NCBI RefSeq assembly: GCF_001646665.1
Contig: NZ_LWBU01000369.1
Span: 70,351-131,623 of the forward strand
Length of the DNA stretch: 61,273 nt
Direction: 5' to 3'
DNA from: Streptomyces noursei
GTDB taxonomy: Bacteria; Actinomycetota; Actinomycetes; Streptomycetales; Streptomycetaceae
In this document: positions 51,066 through 58,866 of the stretch, one piece after another
Layout: every line of letters starts with the position of its first letter
How positions within the stretch are numbered: position 1 is the first letter of the stretch
Program-made: the position numbers and the translations under genes
Notes under the pieces: generated by a model
Databases searched by the model: none
What the model was told of the DNA's origin: nothing
Seen by the model: the letters and a program-made list of their open reading frames with translations, nothing else

Positions 51066-51653
51066 TCAGACCACCGGCTTGCCGGTCAGCTCGACGCCCG
51101 CCGCCCGCAGCTCCCGCAGCGCCCGCGCGGTGGTCTCCTCCGCGACACCCGCGGTCAGGTCCAGCAGCACCTGGGTGCGGAAGCCCTCCCGGGCGGCGTC
51201 CAGGGCGGTGGCGCGCACACAGTGGTCGGTGGCGATGCCCACCACGTCCACCTCGGTGACCTCCCGCTCCCGCAGCCAGTCGGCCAGCCGGACGTCGTTC
51301 TCGTCGGTGCCCTCGAAGCCGCTGTAGGCCGCCGCGTACGCACCCTTGTCGAACACCGCGTCGATCGCGCCCGAGGCGACCGCCGGCGCGAAGTTCGGGT
51401 GGAAGCCCACGCCCTCCGTACCGGCCACGCAGTGCCTCGGCCAGGAGTCCACGAAGTCCGGCTCCTCCGAGAAGTGGGCGCCCGGGTCGATGTGGTGGTC
51501 CCGGGTGGCCACCACGTGCTGGTACACCGCCCCGGCCGCCTCGCCGACCAGGTCCGTGATCGCGGCGGCGACGTCCGCGCCGCCCGTCACCGCGAGGCTG
51601 CCGCCTTCGCAGAAGTCGTTCTGTACGTCGACGACGATCAGTGCGCGGTGCAT
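51066..51653 (-). CDS. pncA: Nicotinamidase (isochorismatase superfamily)
   Basis: A 195-aa enzyme converting nicotinamide to nicotinate in NAD salvage. The triad is Asp9 (IVVDVQNDF), Lys103 (FDKGAY) and Cys145 (IATDHCVRAT); metal-binding DHH is at 52-54. It also would hydrolyse pyrazinamide. It lies after pncB on the same strand, 175 bp apart, so the two consecutive salvage steps are adjacent. Confidence 0.93.
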   Translation of the reverse strand: MHRALIVVDVQNDFCEGGSLAVTGGADVAAAITDLVGEAAGAVYQHVVATRDHHIDPGAHFSEEPDFVDSWPRHCVAGTEGVGFHPNFAPAVASGAIDAVFDKGAYAAAYSGFEGTDENDVRLADWLREREVTEVDVVGIATDHCVRATALDAAREGFRTQVLLDLTAGVAEETTARALRELRAAGVELTGKPVV

Positions 51654-51828
51654 GGCGGTTGTCCTTCGGTGGGGGATCGGTCGGTCGGGCGTTCGGGCGT
51701 CGTTCCCGGGGATGGCACCGAGCGTAGAGAGTTACCCGGCCCGGCGGGAGGGGGTCGCCCCTTCCCGCCGGGCCCGGTCCCGGACGGCCGGGCCGCCCGC
51801 GGGCCCCGGCCGCCCCGCGGCCCCGGGG

Positions 51829-53157
51829 TCAGACGTACTCGGTGGGGATGACGGCCTCGCCCCGCGACAGCTGGATCGCGGACATCGGCAGCCTGGCGAG
51901 GGCCGCCAGGTGCCGCTCCCGGGCGGCGTCCAGCGGCTCGCGCGCCACCACGTCGCCGCCCTTGACCAGCTCGACCAGCAGCTGCCGGTCCGCGAGAGCG
52001 GCCGGCACCGGACCGGTGCCGACGACCTCCGCCTCGGCCACCCCGTCCGCGTCGACGCGCCGGGCCGCCCACTTGCGGCCGCCCACGGACGCCTTGCCGC
52101 CCAGCGACTTCTTGGCCACCGAGTGCAGCGGCGCCCTCGGGTCGGCGGACTCGGCGCGGGCGACGAGCTTGTAGACCATCGAGCACGTCGGGTGCCCGCT
52201 GCCGGTCACCAGCTGCGTCCCGACGCCGTACGCGTCCACCGGCGCGGCCGCCAGCGACGCGATGGCGTACTCGTCGAGATCCGAGGTGACGACGATCTTC
52301 GTGTCGTGCGCGCCCAGCTCGTCCAGCTGCTGCCGCACCCGGTGCGCGACCAGCAGTAGGTCGCCCGAGTCGATGCGCACCGCGCCCAGCTCCGGACCGG
52401 CCACCTCCACGGCCGTGCGCACGGCCTCGGCCACGTCGTAGGTGTCGACGAGCAGCGTCGTGCCCCGGCCCAGCGACTCGACCTGCGCCCGGAAGGCGTC
52501 CCGCTCGGTGTCGTGCAGCAGGGTGAACGCGTGCGCGGACGTGCCGACCGTCGGGATGCCGTAGCGGAAGCCCGCGGCGAGGTCGGAGGTGGAGGAGAAG
52601 CCGCCCACGTACGCGGCGCGGGCCGCGGCGACGGCGGACAGCTCGTGGGTGCGCCGGGCGCCCATCTCGATCAGGCGCCGGTCCCCGGCCGCGGCGGACA
52701 TCCGGGAGGCGGCGGCGGCGATCGCCGAGTCGTGGTTGAGGATCGACAGGACCACGGTCTCCAGCAGCACGCACTCCGCGAAGGAGCCCTCGACCCGCAG
52801 GATCGGCGAGCCGGGGAAGTACACCTCGCCCTCGGGGTAGCCCCAGATGTCGCCGCCGAAGCGGTAGTCCGCGAGCCAGGCCAGCGTCGGTTCGTCGACG
52901 ATGCCCCGCTCCCGGAGGAAGCCCAGGACGCCCGCGTCGAAGCGGAAGTTCTCCACGGCGTCGAGGACCCGGCCGGTGCCGGCGACCACGCCGTAGCGCC
53001 GGCCCTCCGGCAGCCGCCGGGTGAACACCTCGAAGACCGACCGCCGGTCGGCCGTGCCGCCCCGCAGCGCCGCCTGCAGCATCGTCAGCTCGTACTGGTC
53101 GGTGAAGAGCGCCGTGGACGGCACGTCCACCGGCAGCCCGAGATCCGCAGCATTCAT
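51829..53157 (-). CDS. pncB: Nicotinate phosphoribosyltransferase
   Basis: A 442-aa enzyme making nicotinate mononucleotide from nicotinate and PRPP. Conserved segments: TALFTDQYELTMLQAALRGG at the start, a GTSAHAFTLLHDTE His motif, VRIDSGDLLLVAHRVRQQ and the C-terminal GTGPVPAAL. Together with PncA it recycles NAD. Promoter: -10 TAGCAT ends 6 nt before the ATG (leaderless), with CGTCA-CTC-TGACG (53181-53193) upstream. Divergent from clpS. Confidence 0.95.
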   Translation of the reverse strand: MNAADLGLPVDVPSTALFTDQYELTMLQAALRGGTADRRSVFEVFTRRLPEGRRYGVVAGTGRVLDAVENFRFDAGVLGFLRERGIVDEPTLAWLADYRFGGDIWGYPEGEVYFPGSPILRVEGSFAECVLLETVVLSILNHDSAIAAAASRMSAAAGDRRLIEMGARRTHELSAVAAARAAYVGGFSSTSDLAAGFRYGIPTVGTSAHAFTLLHDTERDAFRAQVESLGRGTTLLVDTYDVAEAVRTAVEVAGPELGAVRIDSGDLLLVAHRVRQQLDELGAHDTKIVVTSDLDEYAIASLAAAPVDAYGVGTQLVTGSGHPTCSMVYKLVARAESADPRAPLHSVAKKSLGGKASVGGRKWAARRVDADGVAEAEVVGTGPVPAALADRQLLVELVKGGDVVAREPLDAARERHLAALARLPMSAIQLSRGEAVIPTEYV

Positions 53158-53163
53158 ACGACG

Positions 53164-53193
53164 ATGCTACCCCGAATACTCGTCACTCTGACG
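53164..53193 (-). promoter_or_regulatory. pncB promoter with CGTCA-N3-TGACG palindrome
   Basis: -10 TAGCAT at 53169-53164 (minus strand), 6 nt from the ATG. The perfect palindrome CGTCACTCTGACG at 53181-53193 overlaps the region between -35 and -10. Regulator unknown; NAD-responsive control would fit. Confidence 0.45.
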
Positions 53194-53247
53194 ATTTCTC
53201 GGACCCTGTTTGTGCGACCCCCCACCCCGAGTGGCAGCATTGGCTGG

Positions 53248-53553
53248 GTGAGTGTTGCTCCCGCAGAGATCGAACGCACCGAAGCGGCCGAAGAAGGTTT
53301 CGCCGTCACCGAACCCGACGTGCCCTGGGTGACGATCGTCCACAACGACCCGGTCAACCTCATGAGCTACGTCACCTACGTCTTCCAGGCGTACTTCGGC
53401 TACTCAAAGGACAAGGCGCACAAGCTGATGCTGGACGTGCACCACAAGGGCAGGGCCGTGGTCTCCAGCGGCACCCGCGAGGAGATGGAACGGGACGTGC
53501 AGGCCATGCACGGCTACGGCCTGTGGGCGACCCTCTCCCAGGACCGCGGCTGA
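53248..53553 (+). CDS. clpS: ClpS, ATP-dependent Clp protease adaptor
   Basis: A 101-aa adaptor that delivers N-degron substrates to ClpC/ClpA. It has a disordered N-terminus and the compact core VPWVTIVHNDPVNLMSYVTY with the NDP motif and DVHHKGRAVV. GTG 53248 is 7 nt downstream of a CAGCAT -10-like box, so the mRNA may be leaderless. Its stop overlaps the DUF2017 start (TGATG), a linkage well known in actinomycetes. Confidence 0.93.
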   Translation: MSVAPAEIERTEAAEEGFAVTEPDVPWVTIVHNDPVNLMSYVTYVFQAYFGYSKDKAHKLMLDVHHKGRAVVSSGTREEMERDVQAMHGYGLWATLSQDRG

Positions 53554-54128
53554 TGAGCGGGCACTTCGAGGCGCTGCCCGGCGGCGGCGCGGCCGTCCCG
53601 CTCGACGAGGTCGAGATCTCCATCCTCCGCTCCCTGGCGGTCCAGCTCCTGGAGCTGATCGGCCCCGGCGAGGTGCCGCCCAAGGGCGAGGACCCGCTGG
53701 CCGAGCTGTTCCGCGAGGGCCCCAGCGAGCCGCCCGCCGACCCGGCGCTGGCGCGCCTCTTCCCCGACGCGTACGGGGACGGCGACGACGAGCTGCGGGC
53801 CGCCTCCGCCGAGTTCCGCCGCTACACCGAGAACGACCTCCGCGCCCGCAAGCGCGAGGACGCCCTCGCCGTCGTGCGCAGCCTCGACCTGCTCGACGCG
53901 GCCGGCGGGCGCGGCGCGGTCCTGGAGCTCACCGCCGACGAGGCCCGCCACTGGCTGGGCGCCCTCAACGACCTGCGGCTGACCATCGGCACCCGGCTGG
54001 AGGTCAAGGACGACGACGAGAACGAGGCGCTCTACCGGCTGCCCGACTCCGACCCCCGCAAGCCGATGGTCATGGCGTACCTGTGGCTGGGCGCCCTCCA
54101 GGAGACGCTCGTCGAGACCCTGATGTGA
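53553..54128 (+). CDS. DUF2017 protein, coupled to ClpS
   Basis: A 191-aa actinobacterial protein (MSGHFEALPGGGAAVPLDEV, then EDALAVVRSLDLLDAAGGRG) with a C-terminal helical block MVMAYLWLGALQETLVETLM. ATG 53553 overlaps the clpS stop. It is conserved next to ClpS and may assist or modulate proteolysis, but its role is unknown. Confidence 0.88.
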   Translation: MSGHFEALPGGGAAVPLDEVEISILRSLAVQLLELIGPGEVPPKGEDPLAELFREGPSEPPADPALARLFPDAYGDGDDELRAASAEFRRYTENDLRARKREDALAVVRSLDLLDAAGGRGAVLELTADEARHWLGALNDLRLTIGTRLEVKDDDENEALYRLPDSDPRKPMVMAYLWLGALQETLVETLM

Positions 54129-54441
54129 CCTTCGTTCGCTCAGCGGACGCTCAAATCCGGATAACGATCGGATCACCAGCACGCCCCGCCTCGTGGGTGT
54201 ATGGGCTGCTTGTCCGCTTCTTCCTGTGTGGTGCGCCACACCCGCCCGCGTCGATCACTGTTGCGACCGTGATAAATCTTCACGACCGCCCGGGGACGCC
54301 ACCCCTGTCTCCCGGGTGCGCGCAGGCCGGCAGACCGCCGGCGGCACTCCATCCATATCCGGGGGGATCAGGACCTGGTCCGCAGTCACGCGCAGTCCAG
54401 TGCGAGCGACGCGGAGCAGCGTGGAGAAAGGCGCACCAACC
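54129..54441. other. Gap before the amino-acid permease with inverted repeats
   Basis: 313 bp without a supported gene. It holds ATCAC-N10-GTGAT (about 54255-54274) overlapping an AT-rich ATAAATC stretch that could be a -10 region, and a separate GATCGGATC palindrome-like run (about 54172-54180). Confidence 0.4.
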
Positions 54442-55866
54442 ATGACCTCAGTGCAGGTCGATCAGCACCACGACGGCAGTGAGGCCGCGGAGTCCGCGTC
54501 CGGCGAGGGCTACCAGCGGGGCCTCGGAGCCCGTCAGATCCAGATGATCGCGATCGGCGGAGCCATCGGCACCGGGCTCTTCCTCGGCGCGGGCAAGGCC
54601 ATCTCCAAGGCCGGACCGAGCCTCATCCTGGCGTACGCCATCGCGGGTCTCGTCATCTTCTTCATCATGCGGGCGCTGGGCGAGCTGCTCATGTACCGCC
54701 CCGTCTCGGGCTCCTTCGCGGAGTACGCCCGTGAGTTCGTCGGCCCCTTCGCGGGGTTCGTCACCGGCTGGACGTACTGGCTCTTCTGGGTCGTCACCGG
54801 CATCACCGAGGTCACCGCCGCGGCCACGTACATGACGTACTGGTGGGACATCCCGCAGTGGATCTCGGCCCTGGCCTTCACCGTCATCCTCTTCGGCGCC
54901 AACCTGATCTCCGTGAAGCTCTTCGGCGAGCTGGAGTTCTGGTTCTCGATGATCAAGGTCACCGCCATCATCGGCATGATCCTGATCTGCGCCGGCATCC
55001 TCACCATCGGCTTCTCCGACGCCGCGGACACCGCCTCCATGACCATGCTCTGGTCCGAGGGCGGCTTCTTCCCCAAGGGCATCGGCGGCACGCTGATGAC
55101 CCTCCAGATCGTGATGTTCGCCTTCCTCGCGGTGGAGCTGGTCGGCGTCACCGCCGGCGAGTCCAAGGACCCCAAGGTCACCCTGCCGAAGGCCATCAAC
55201 ACCGTCCCGTGGCGCATCGCCGTCTTCTACGTCGGCGCGCTGATCATGATCCTGTCGGTCGTGCCGTGGACGCACTTCCAGCCGGGCGTCTCGCCGTTCG
55301 TCGCCGCCTTCGAGAAGATGGGCCTCGGCGTCGGCGCCGCGATCGTCAACTTCGTGGTGCTCACCGCCGCCCTGTCCTCCTGCAACTCGGGCATGTACTC
55401 CACCGGCCGCATGCTGCGCGACCTCGCCCTCAACGGCCAGGGTCCGAAGGTCTTCACCCGGCTGACGAAGTCCGGCACCCCGCTGATCGGCACCGCCTTC
55501 TCGGCGGCGCTGATGCTCGTGGGCGTGTGGATCAACTACGTCGCCCCCGGCAAGGCCTTCGAGTACGTCGTCTCGTTCGCCACCATCTCCGGCATGTGGG
55601 CCTGGATCATGATCCTGGTCTCCCAGATCCGCTACCGCGCCGCCGTCAAGCGCGGTGACGCCCCGGAGTCGGAGTTCAAGGCCCCCGGTGCCCCCTTCAC
55701 CAGCTGGTTCGCCCTGCTGTTCATCGGCATGGTCATCGTGATGATGGGCATCGACGAGGGCGCGCGCGTCTCCCTGTACTGCGCGCCGCTGTGGGCCCTG
55801 CTGCTCGGTGTCTCCTACCTGGTCCTGAAGTCCCGGAACCCGGAGAACGCCGCGTTCAAGCGGTAG
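54442..55866 (+). CDS. Amino-acid permease (APC superfamily)
   Basis: A 474-aa permease with 12 membrane segments. IQMIAIGGAIGTGLFLGAGK is the classical substrate-binding helix-1 motif of AAT-family permeases. GELLMYRPVSGSFAEYAREF and AALSSCNSGMYSTGRMLRDL also match amino-acid/GABA permeases such as GabP or CycA. Substrate not determined. An acidic N-terminus of 30 residues precedes the first span. A strong terminator follows the stop. Confidence 0.9.
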   Translation: MTSVQVDQHHDGSEAAESASGEGYQRGLGARQIQMIAIGGAIGTGLFLGAGKAISKAGPSLILAYAIAGLVIFFIMRALGELLMYRPVSGSFAEYAREFVGPFAGFVTGWTYWLFWVVTGITEVTAAATYMTYWWDIPQWISALAFTVILFGANLISVKLFGELEFWFSMIKVTAIIGMILICAGILTIGFSDAADTASMTMLWSEGGFFPKGIGGTLMTLQIVMFAFLAVELVGVTAGESKDPKVTLPKAINTVPWRIAVFYVGALIMILSVVPWTHFQPGVSPFVAAFEKMGLGVGAAIVNFVVLTAALSSCNSGMYSTGRMLRDLALNGQGPKVFTRLTKSGTPLIGTAFSAALMLVGVWINYVAPGKAFEYVVSFATISGMWAWIMILVSQIRYRAAVKRGDAPESEFKAPGAPFTSWFALLFIGMVIVMMGIDEGARVSLYCAPLWALLLGVSYLVLKSRNPENAAFKR

Positions 55867-55889
55867 CCACCACGGCTCGTCCAGCATGT

Positions 55890-55926
55890 GGGCCCGCCCG
55901 TACCACCACTCGGTACGGGCGGGCCC
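55890..55926. terminator. Terminator of the amino-acid permease gene
   Basis: Perfect 15-bp stem GGGCCCGCCCGTACC with its complement (55890-55904, 55912-55926), 24 bp after the stop. Confidence 0.88.
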
Positions 55927-55933
55927 CTCTGCT

Positions 55934-55946
55934 TATCCTGATGCCC
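55934..55946 (+). promoter_or_regulatory. -10 box of the leaderless mec transcript
   Basis: TATCCT (55934-55939) ends 7 nt before ATG 55947, immediately beyond the permease terminator. The in-frame ATG at 55941 would lie before the expected transcription start. Confidence 0.5.
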
Positions 55947-56369
55947 ATGCTGACCATCACACGGGCTCTGTACGACCAGATCGTCGCGCACGCGCGCGAG
56001 GACCACCCGGACGAGGCCTGCGGCGTGGTCGCGGGCCCGGCCGGCACCGGCCGCCCCGAGCGCTTCGTCCCCATGCTCAACGCGGCCCGCTCGCCCACGT
56101 TCTACGAGTTCGACTCCGGCGACCTGCTGAAGCTCTACCGCGAGATGGACGACCGCGACGAGGAACCGGTCGTCATCTACCACTCGCACACCGCGACCGA
56201 GGCCTACCCGTCCCGTACCGACGTCACCTACGCCAACGAGCCCGGCGCCCACTACGTGCTGGTCTCCACCGCGGACACCGACGACGCCGGACCGTTCCAG
56301 TTCCGCTCGTACCGCATCGTCGACGGCGAGATCACCGAGGAAGAGGTCCAGGTCGTCGAGGCCTACTGA
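55947..56369 (+). CDS. mec: JAMM/MPN+ metallopeptidase Mec (CysO processing)
   Basis: A 140-aa M67-family zinc peptidase. The JAMM site is Glu23 plus H79-x-H81-x7-S89-x2-D92 (VIYHSHTATEAYPSRTD). In M. tuberculosis, Mec (Rv1334) cuts cysteine from CysO-cysteine. Here it lies upstream of cysO and cysM, so the same pathway is clear. It may also trim the C-terminal tail of CysO, as QbsD does for QbsE. The leaderless start at 55947 is preferred to the ATG at 55941. Confidence 0.9.
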   Translation: MLTITRALYDQIVAHAREDHPDEACGVVAGPAGTGRPERFVPMLNAARSPTFYEFDSGDLLKLYREMDDRDEEPVVIYHSHTATEAYPSRTDVTYANEPGAHYVLVSTADTDDAGPFQFRSYRIVDGEITEEEVQVVEAY

Positions 56370-56443
56370 GCGCCGGTCCCGCATGATGGGCGGAAAACGT
56401 CCACGATGCGGGATCACACTCCGAATGGCGGAGCGGGAATCGA

Positions 56444-56455
56444 TACGATGACCGC
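56444..56455 (+). promoter_or_regulatory. -10 box for the cysteine leader peptide
   Basis: TACGAT (56444-56449) ends 6 nt before ATG 56456, giving a leaderless transcript that starts with the leader peptide and continues to cysO and cysM. Confidence 0.5.
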
Positions 56456-56572
56456 ATGGTTTCCATCGACGTGAGCGAACAGACGCCGGGCACCGTGCTG
56501 CTCGTGGCGCGGCTGCACGTCGACCTGTGCCGCCTCGCCAGCGCGATCTGTCCGCGCTGCGCCGCCGTTTGA
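56456..56572 (+). CDS. Cys-rich leader peptide of the cysO-cysM operon
   Basis: A 38-aa peptide from ATG 56456 to TGA 56572. The core LHVDLCRLASAICPRC carries three Cys codons near the end, in the pattern of actinobacterial leader peptides with LHVDL. The following 129 bp contain two mutually exclusive stems (56623-56648 and 56621-56657), as needed for attenuation. Low cysteinyl-tRNA would stall the ribosome at the Cys codons and alter folding. Too short to appear as a normal open reading frame. Confidence 0.7.
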   Translation: MVSIDVSEQTPGTVLLVARLHVDLCRLASAICPRCAAV

Positions 56573-56620
56573 GCGCCACCACCCGGCACGACCCCGGTAC
56601 GCCCGCACCACCCCCGCACC

Positions 56621-56657
56621 CCGTGCGCGCACCCGTCCGCACGCGCACGCAGCACGG
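56621..56657 (+). promoter_or_regulatory. Alternative stems, candidate attenuator
   Basis: GTGCGCG (56623-56629) pairs with CGCGCAC (56642-56648), while CCGTGC (56621-56626) can instead pair with GCACGG (56652-56657). The two pairings exclude each other. They lie between the leader peptide stop and the cysO ribosome site (AGGAG, 56690-56694). Confidence 0.45.
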
Positions 56658-56701
56658 CCCGCACTCCCGCTGACACAGCCCTTCCGACAGGAGCCCACGC
56701 C

Positions 56702-56980
56702 ATGGCCATCGAGGTCCGCATCCCGACCATCCTCCGCACCCACACCGGCGGCGCCAAGGCCGTCGAGGGCAGCGGGGACACCCTCGCCGACCTCTTCGCC
56801 GACCTCGAGACCCGGTACGCCGGCATCCAGGAGCGCATCGTCGACGGCGGCGAGCTGCGCCGCTTCGTGAACGTCTACCTCAACGACGAGGACGTCCGCT
56901 TCCTGGAGGGCATCAACACCAAGCTGTCCGACGGCGACAACGTCACGATCCTCCCGGCCGTGGCCGGCGGAATGCGCTGA
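56702..56980 (+). CDS. cysO: Sulfur-carrier protein CysO
   Basis: A 92-aa ubiquitin-like carrier (MoaD/ThiS fold) starting MAIEVRIPTILRTHTGGAKA. As thiocarboxylate it donates sulfur to O-phosphoserine in the CysM reaction. Mycobacterial CysO ends in Gly-Gly; here Gly89-Gly90 are followed by Met-Arg, so two residues must be removed before activation. The JAMM protease Mec, encoded upstream, is the natural candidate. The stop overlaps the cysM start (TGATG). Activation probably needs a MoeZ-type enzyme elsewhere. Confidence 0.93.
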   Translation: MAIEVRIPTILRTHTGGAKAVEGSGDTLADLFADLETRYAGIQERIVDGGELRRFVNVYLNDEDVRFLEGINTKLSDGDNVTILPAVAGGMR

Positions 56981-57930
56981 TGCGCTACGACTCGCCCCTC
57001 GCCGCGGTCGGCAACACCCCTCTCGTCCGGCTCCCGCGCCTGTCCCCCTCGGCGGACGTGCGCATCTGGGCCAAGCTGGAGGACCGCAACCCGACCGGCT
57101 CGATCAAGGACCGTCCCGCCCTGCACATGATCGAGCAGGCCGAGAAGGACGGCCGGCTCACCCCCGGCTGCACCATCCTCGAGCCCACCAGCGGCAACAC
57201 GGGCATCTCGCTCGCGATGGCGGCCAGGCTCAAGGGCTACCGCATCGTGTGCGTGATGCCCGAGAACACCTCCCAGGAGCGGCGCGACCTGCTCGCCATG
57301 TGGGGCGCCGAGATCATCTCGTCCCCCGCCGCCGGGGGCTCCAACACGGCCGTACGGGTCGCCAAGGAGCTCTCCGCCGAGCACCCCGACTGGGTGATGC
57401 TCTACCAGTACGGCAACCCCGACAACGCGGGCGCGCACTACGCCACCACGGGGCCCGAGATCCTGGCCGACCTGCCGTCCGTCACGCACTTCGTGGCGGG
57501 GCTGGGGACGACCGGCACCCTGATGGGCGTCGGCCGCTACCTGCGCGAGCACAAGCCGGACGTGAAGATCGTCGCCGCCGAACCGCGGTACGACGACCTG
57601 GTGTACGGGCTGCGGAACCTCGACGAGGGCTTCGTCCCCGAGCTGTACGACGCCTCCGTCCTCACGACCCGCTTCTCCGTCGGCTCGGCCGACGCGGTGA
57701 CCCGGACGAGGGAGCTGCTCCAGCAGGAGGGCATCTTCGCGGGCGTCTCGACGGGCGCGGCGCTGCACGCGGCGATCGGGGTCGGGAAGAAGGCGGTCAA
57801 GGCGGGCGAGAGCGCGGACATCGTGTTCGTCGTCGCCGACGGCGGCTGGAAGTACCTGTCGACGGGCGTCTACACGGCCCCGACGACGGAAGCCGCCATC
57901 GAGACGCTCCACGGCCAGCTCTGGGCCTGA
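56980..57930 (+). CDS. cysM: Cysteine synthase CysM (CysO- and O-phosphoserine-dependent type)
   Basis: A 316-aa PLP enzyme. The PLP-binding Lys43 is in NPTGSIKDRP, TSGNTG at 70-75 binds substrate, and the glycine loop GLGTTGTLMG is intact. Linkage with cysO and mec is that of M. tuberculosis Rv1334-1336, where CysM uses O-phosphoserine and CysO thiocarboxylate. It gives an oxidant-resistant route to cysteine independent of free sulfide. Confidence 0.94.
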   Translation: MRYDSPLAAVGNTPLVRLPRLSPSADVRIWAKLEDRNPTGSIKDRPALHMIEQAEKDGRLTPGCTILEPTSGNTGISLAMAARLKGYRIVCVMPENTSQERRDLLAMWGAEIISSPAAGGSNTAVRVAKELSAEHPDWVMLYQYGNPDNAGAHYATTGPEILADLPSVTHFVAGLGTTGTLMGVGRYLREHKPDVKIVAAEPRYDDLVYGLRNLDEGFVPELYDASVLTTRFSVGSADAVTRTRELLQQEGIFAGVSTGAALHAAIGVGKKAVKAGESADIVFVVADGGWKYLSTGVYTAPTTEAAIETLHGQLWA

Positions 57931-58232
57931 CGGCCTGACGGCCGAGTGATCGGTCCCGCAGGGCTCGCCGACCCGCGCCCGTTGTGGGCAGTCGTCCCGC
58001 TGGGGCGATGGGGGTCCCTGCCGGGTGCGGGCCGGTGGGCGGCGGACAAGGCCGGTGGGCGACGGGCAGGCCCGGTGGGTTGGGGCGGTGCCCCTCCGGG
58101 CTCACCTCCTCGAGGCCGGCGGCCCCGGGCACTGGTACGGGAGCCGTCCCGAGGCCGCCGACCTCTGCGGGGGCGACCCTGCACGGCCCCACCCCGGGCC
58201 GGATGCCGGGTGCGGCTCGTGGGTGCTCCGGG
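57931..58232. other. Gene-free gap with dispersed repeat
   Basis: 302 bp between cysM and the convergent PemK-like gene. It contains the second copy of the 130-bp repeat and otherwise GC-rich sequence with no supported gene. Confidence 0.6.
58071..58200 (-). repeat. Dispersed 130-bp intergenic repeat, copy B
   Basis: Minus-strand alignment with 38339-38467. Identical blocks are 58190-58165 (26 bp) and 58112-58090 (23 bp), with scattered differences between them and conserved spacing. Confidence 0.8.
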
Positions 58233-58703
58233 CTACGCCGCCAGGTGCCGTACCCGGTCCCAGACCAGGGGGTCCACGCGGCTCGCGCGGCGGCGGAAGT
58301 GGCGCAGCGGCACGTCCCGCAGCTCCTCCGTCTCCAGGAAGCTCGGGCGGCCCCGCGCGTCGCCCACCGCGCCGGGGGGCAGCGCGATCACGCCCGGCCG
58401 CTCGTCCCGGTACCGGCTGGTGATCTTCGCGACGAGCGCCGTGTCCCCGCGTACCGCGAGGACCAGGCAGGGCCGGTCCTTGGAGCCGGGCCCGTCCTCG
58501 TAGGGGACGTCCGCCCACCAGATCTCTCCCGACCGGGGCCGCGCCTTCGGCGCCCTGCCGGGCCGCGCCGGGGGACGCGTACGCCCCGCGGGGCGGCCAC
58601 CGGGGCGGGCACCGGGCCACCGGCGGCCGGTCGCACCGGACACCGCCGCGACCAGCGCGATCACCACGACGGCGCCGAGCGCCGGCCACCAGGACGTGTC
58701 CAT
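58233..58703 (-). CDS. PemK/MazF-fold protein with N-terminal membrane anchor
   Basis: A 156-aa protein. The first 25 residues form a membrane helix (WWPALGAVVVIALVAAVSG), then an Arg/Pro-rich linker, then a PemK/MazF-type barrel: RSGEIWWADVPYEDGPGSKD, RPCLVLAVRGDTALVAKITS, SRVDPLVWDRVRHL. MazF toxins are soluble RNases with an antitoxin; here there is no adjacent antitoxin gene and the domain is tethered. It may be a housekeeping derivative rather than a toxin. -10 TAGCGT lies 7 nt before ATG 58703 (leaderless). Confidence 0.82.
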   Translation of the reverse strand: MDTSWWPALGAVVVIALVAAVSGATGRRWPGARPGGRPAGRTRPPARPGRAPKARPRSGEIWWADVPYEDGPGSKDRPCLVLAVRGDTALVAKITSRYRDERPGVIALPPGAVGDARGRPSFLETEELRDVPLRHFRRRASRVDPLVWDRVRHLAA

Positions 58704-58866
58704 GCACCGGACGCTACCCGCCCGAACCGGTGACAGCGCGGGTGAGTTCGACCACAAGGGGCCACTGCGGAGGAGCGACCCGGCGCGCCGCGCCTTACGC
58801 TCGGTAAACCGCACGACCTCCCCTGTCAGCGCCTGCCCGGCTCCCTTCCACGGAGGTTCACGCTCC

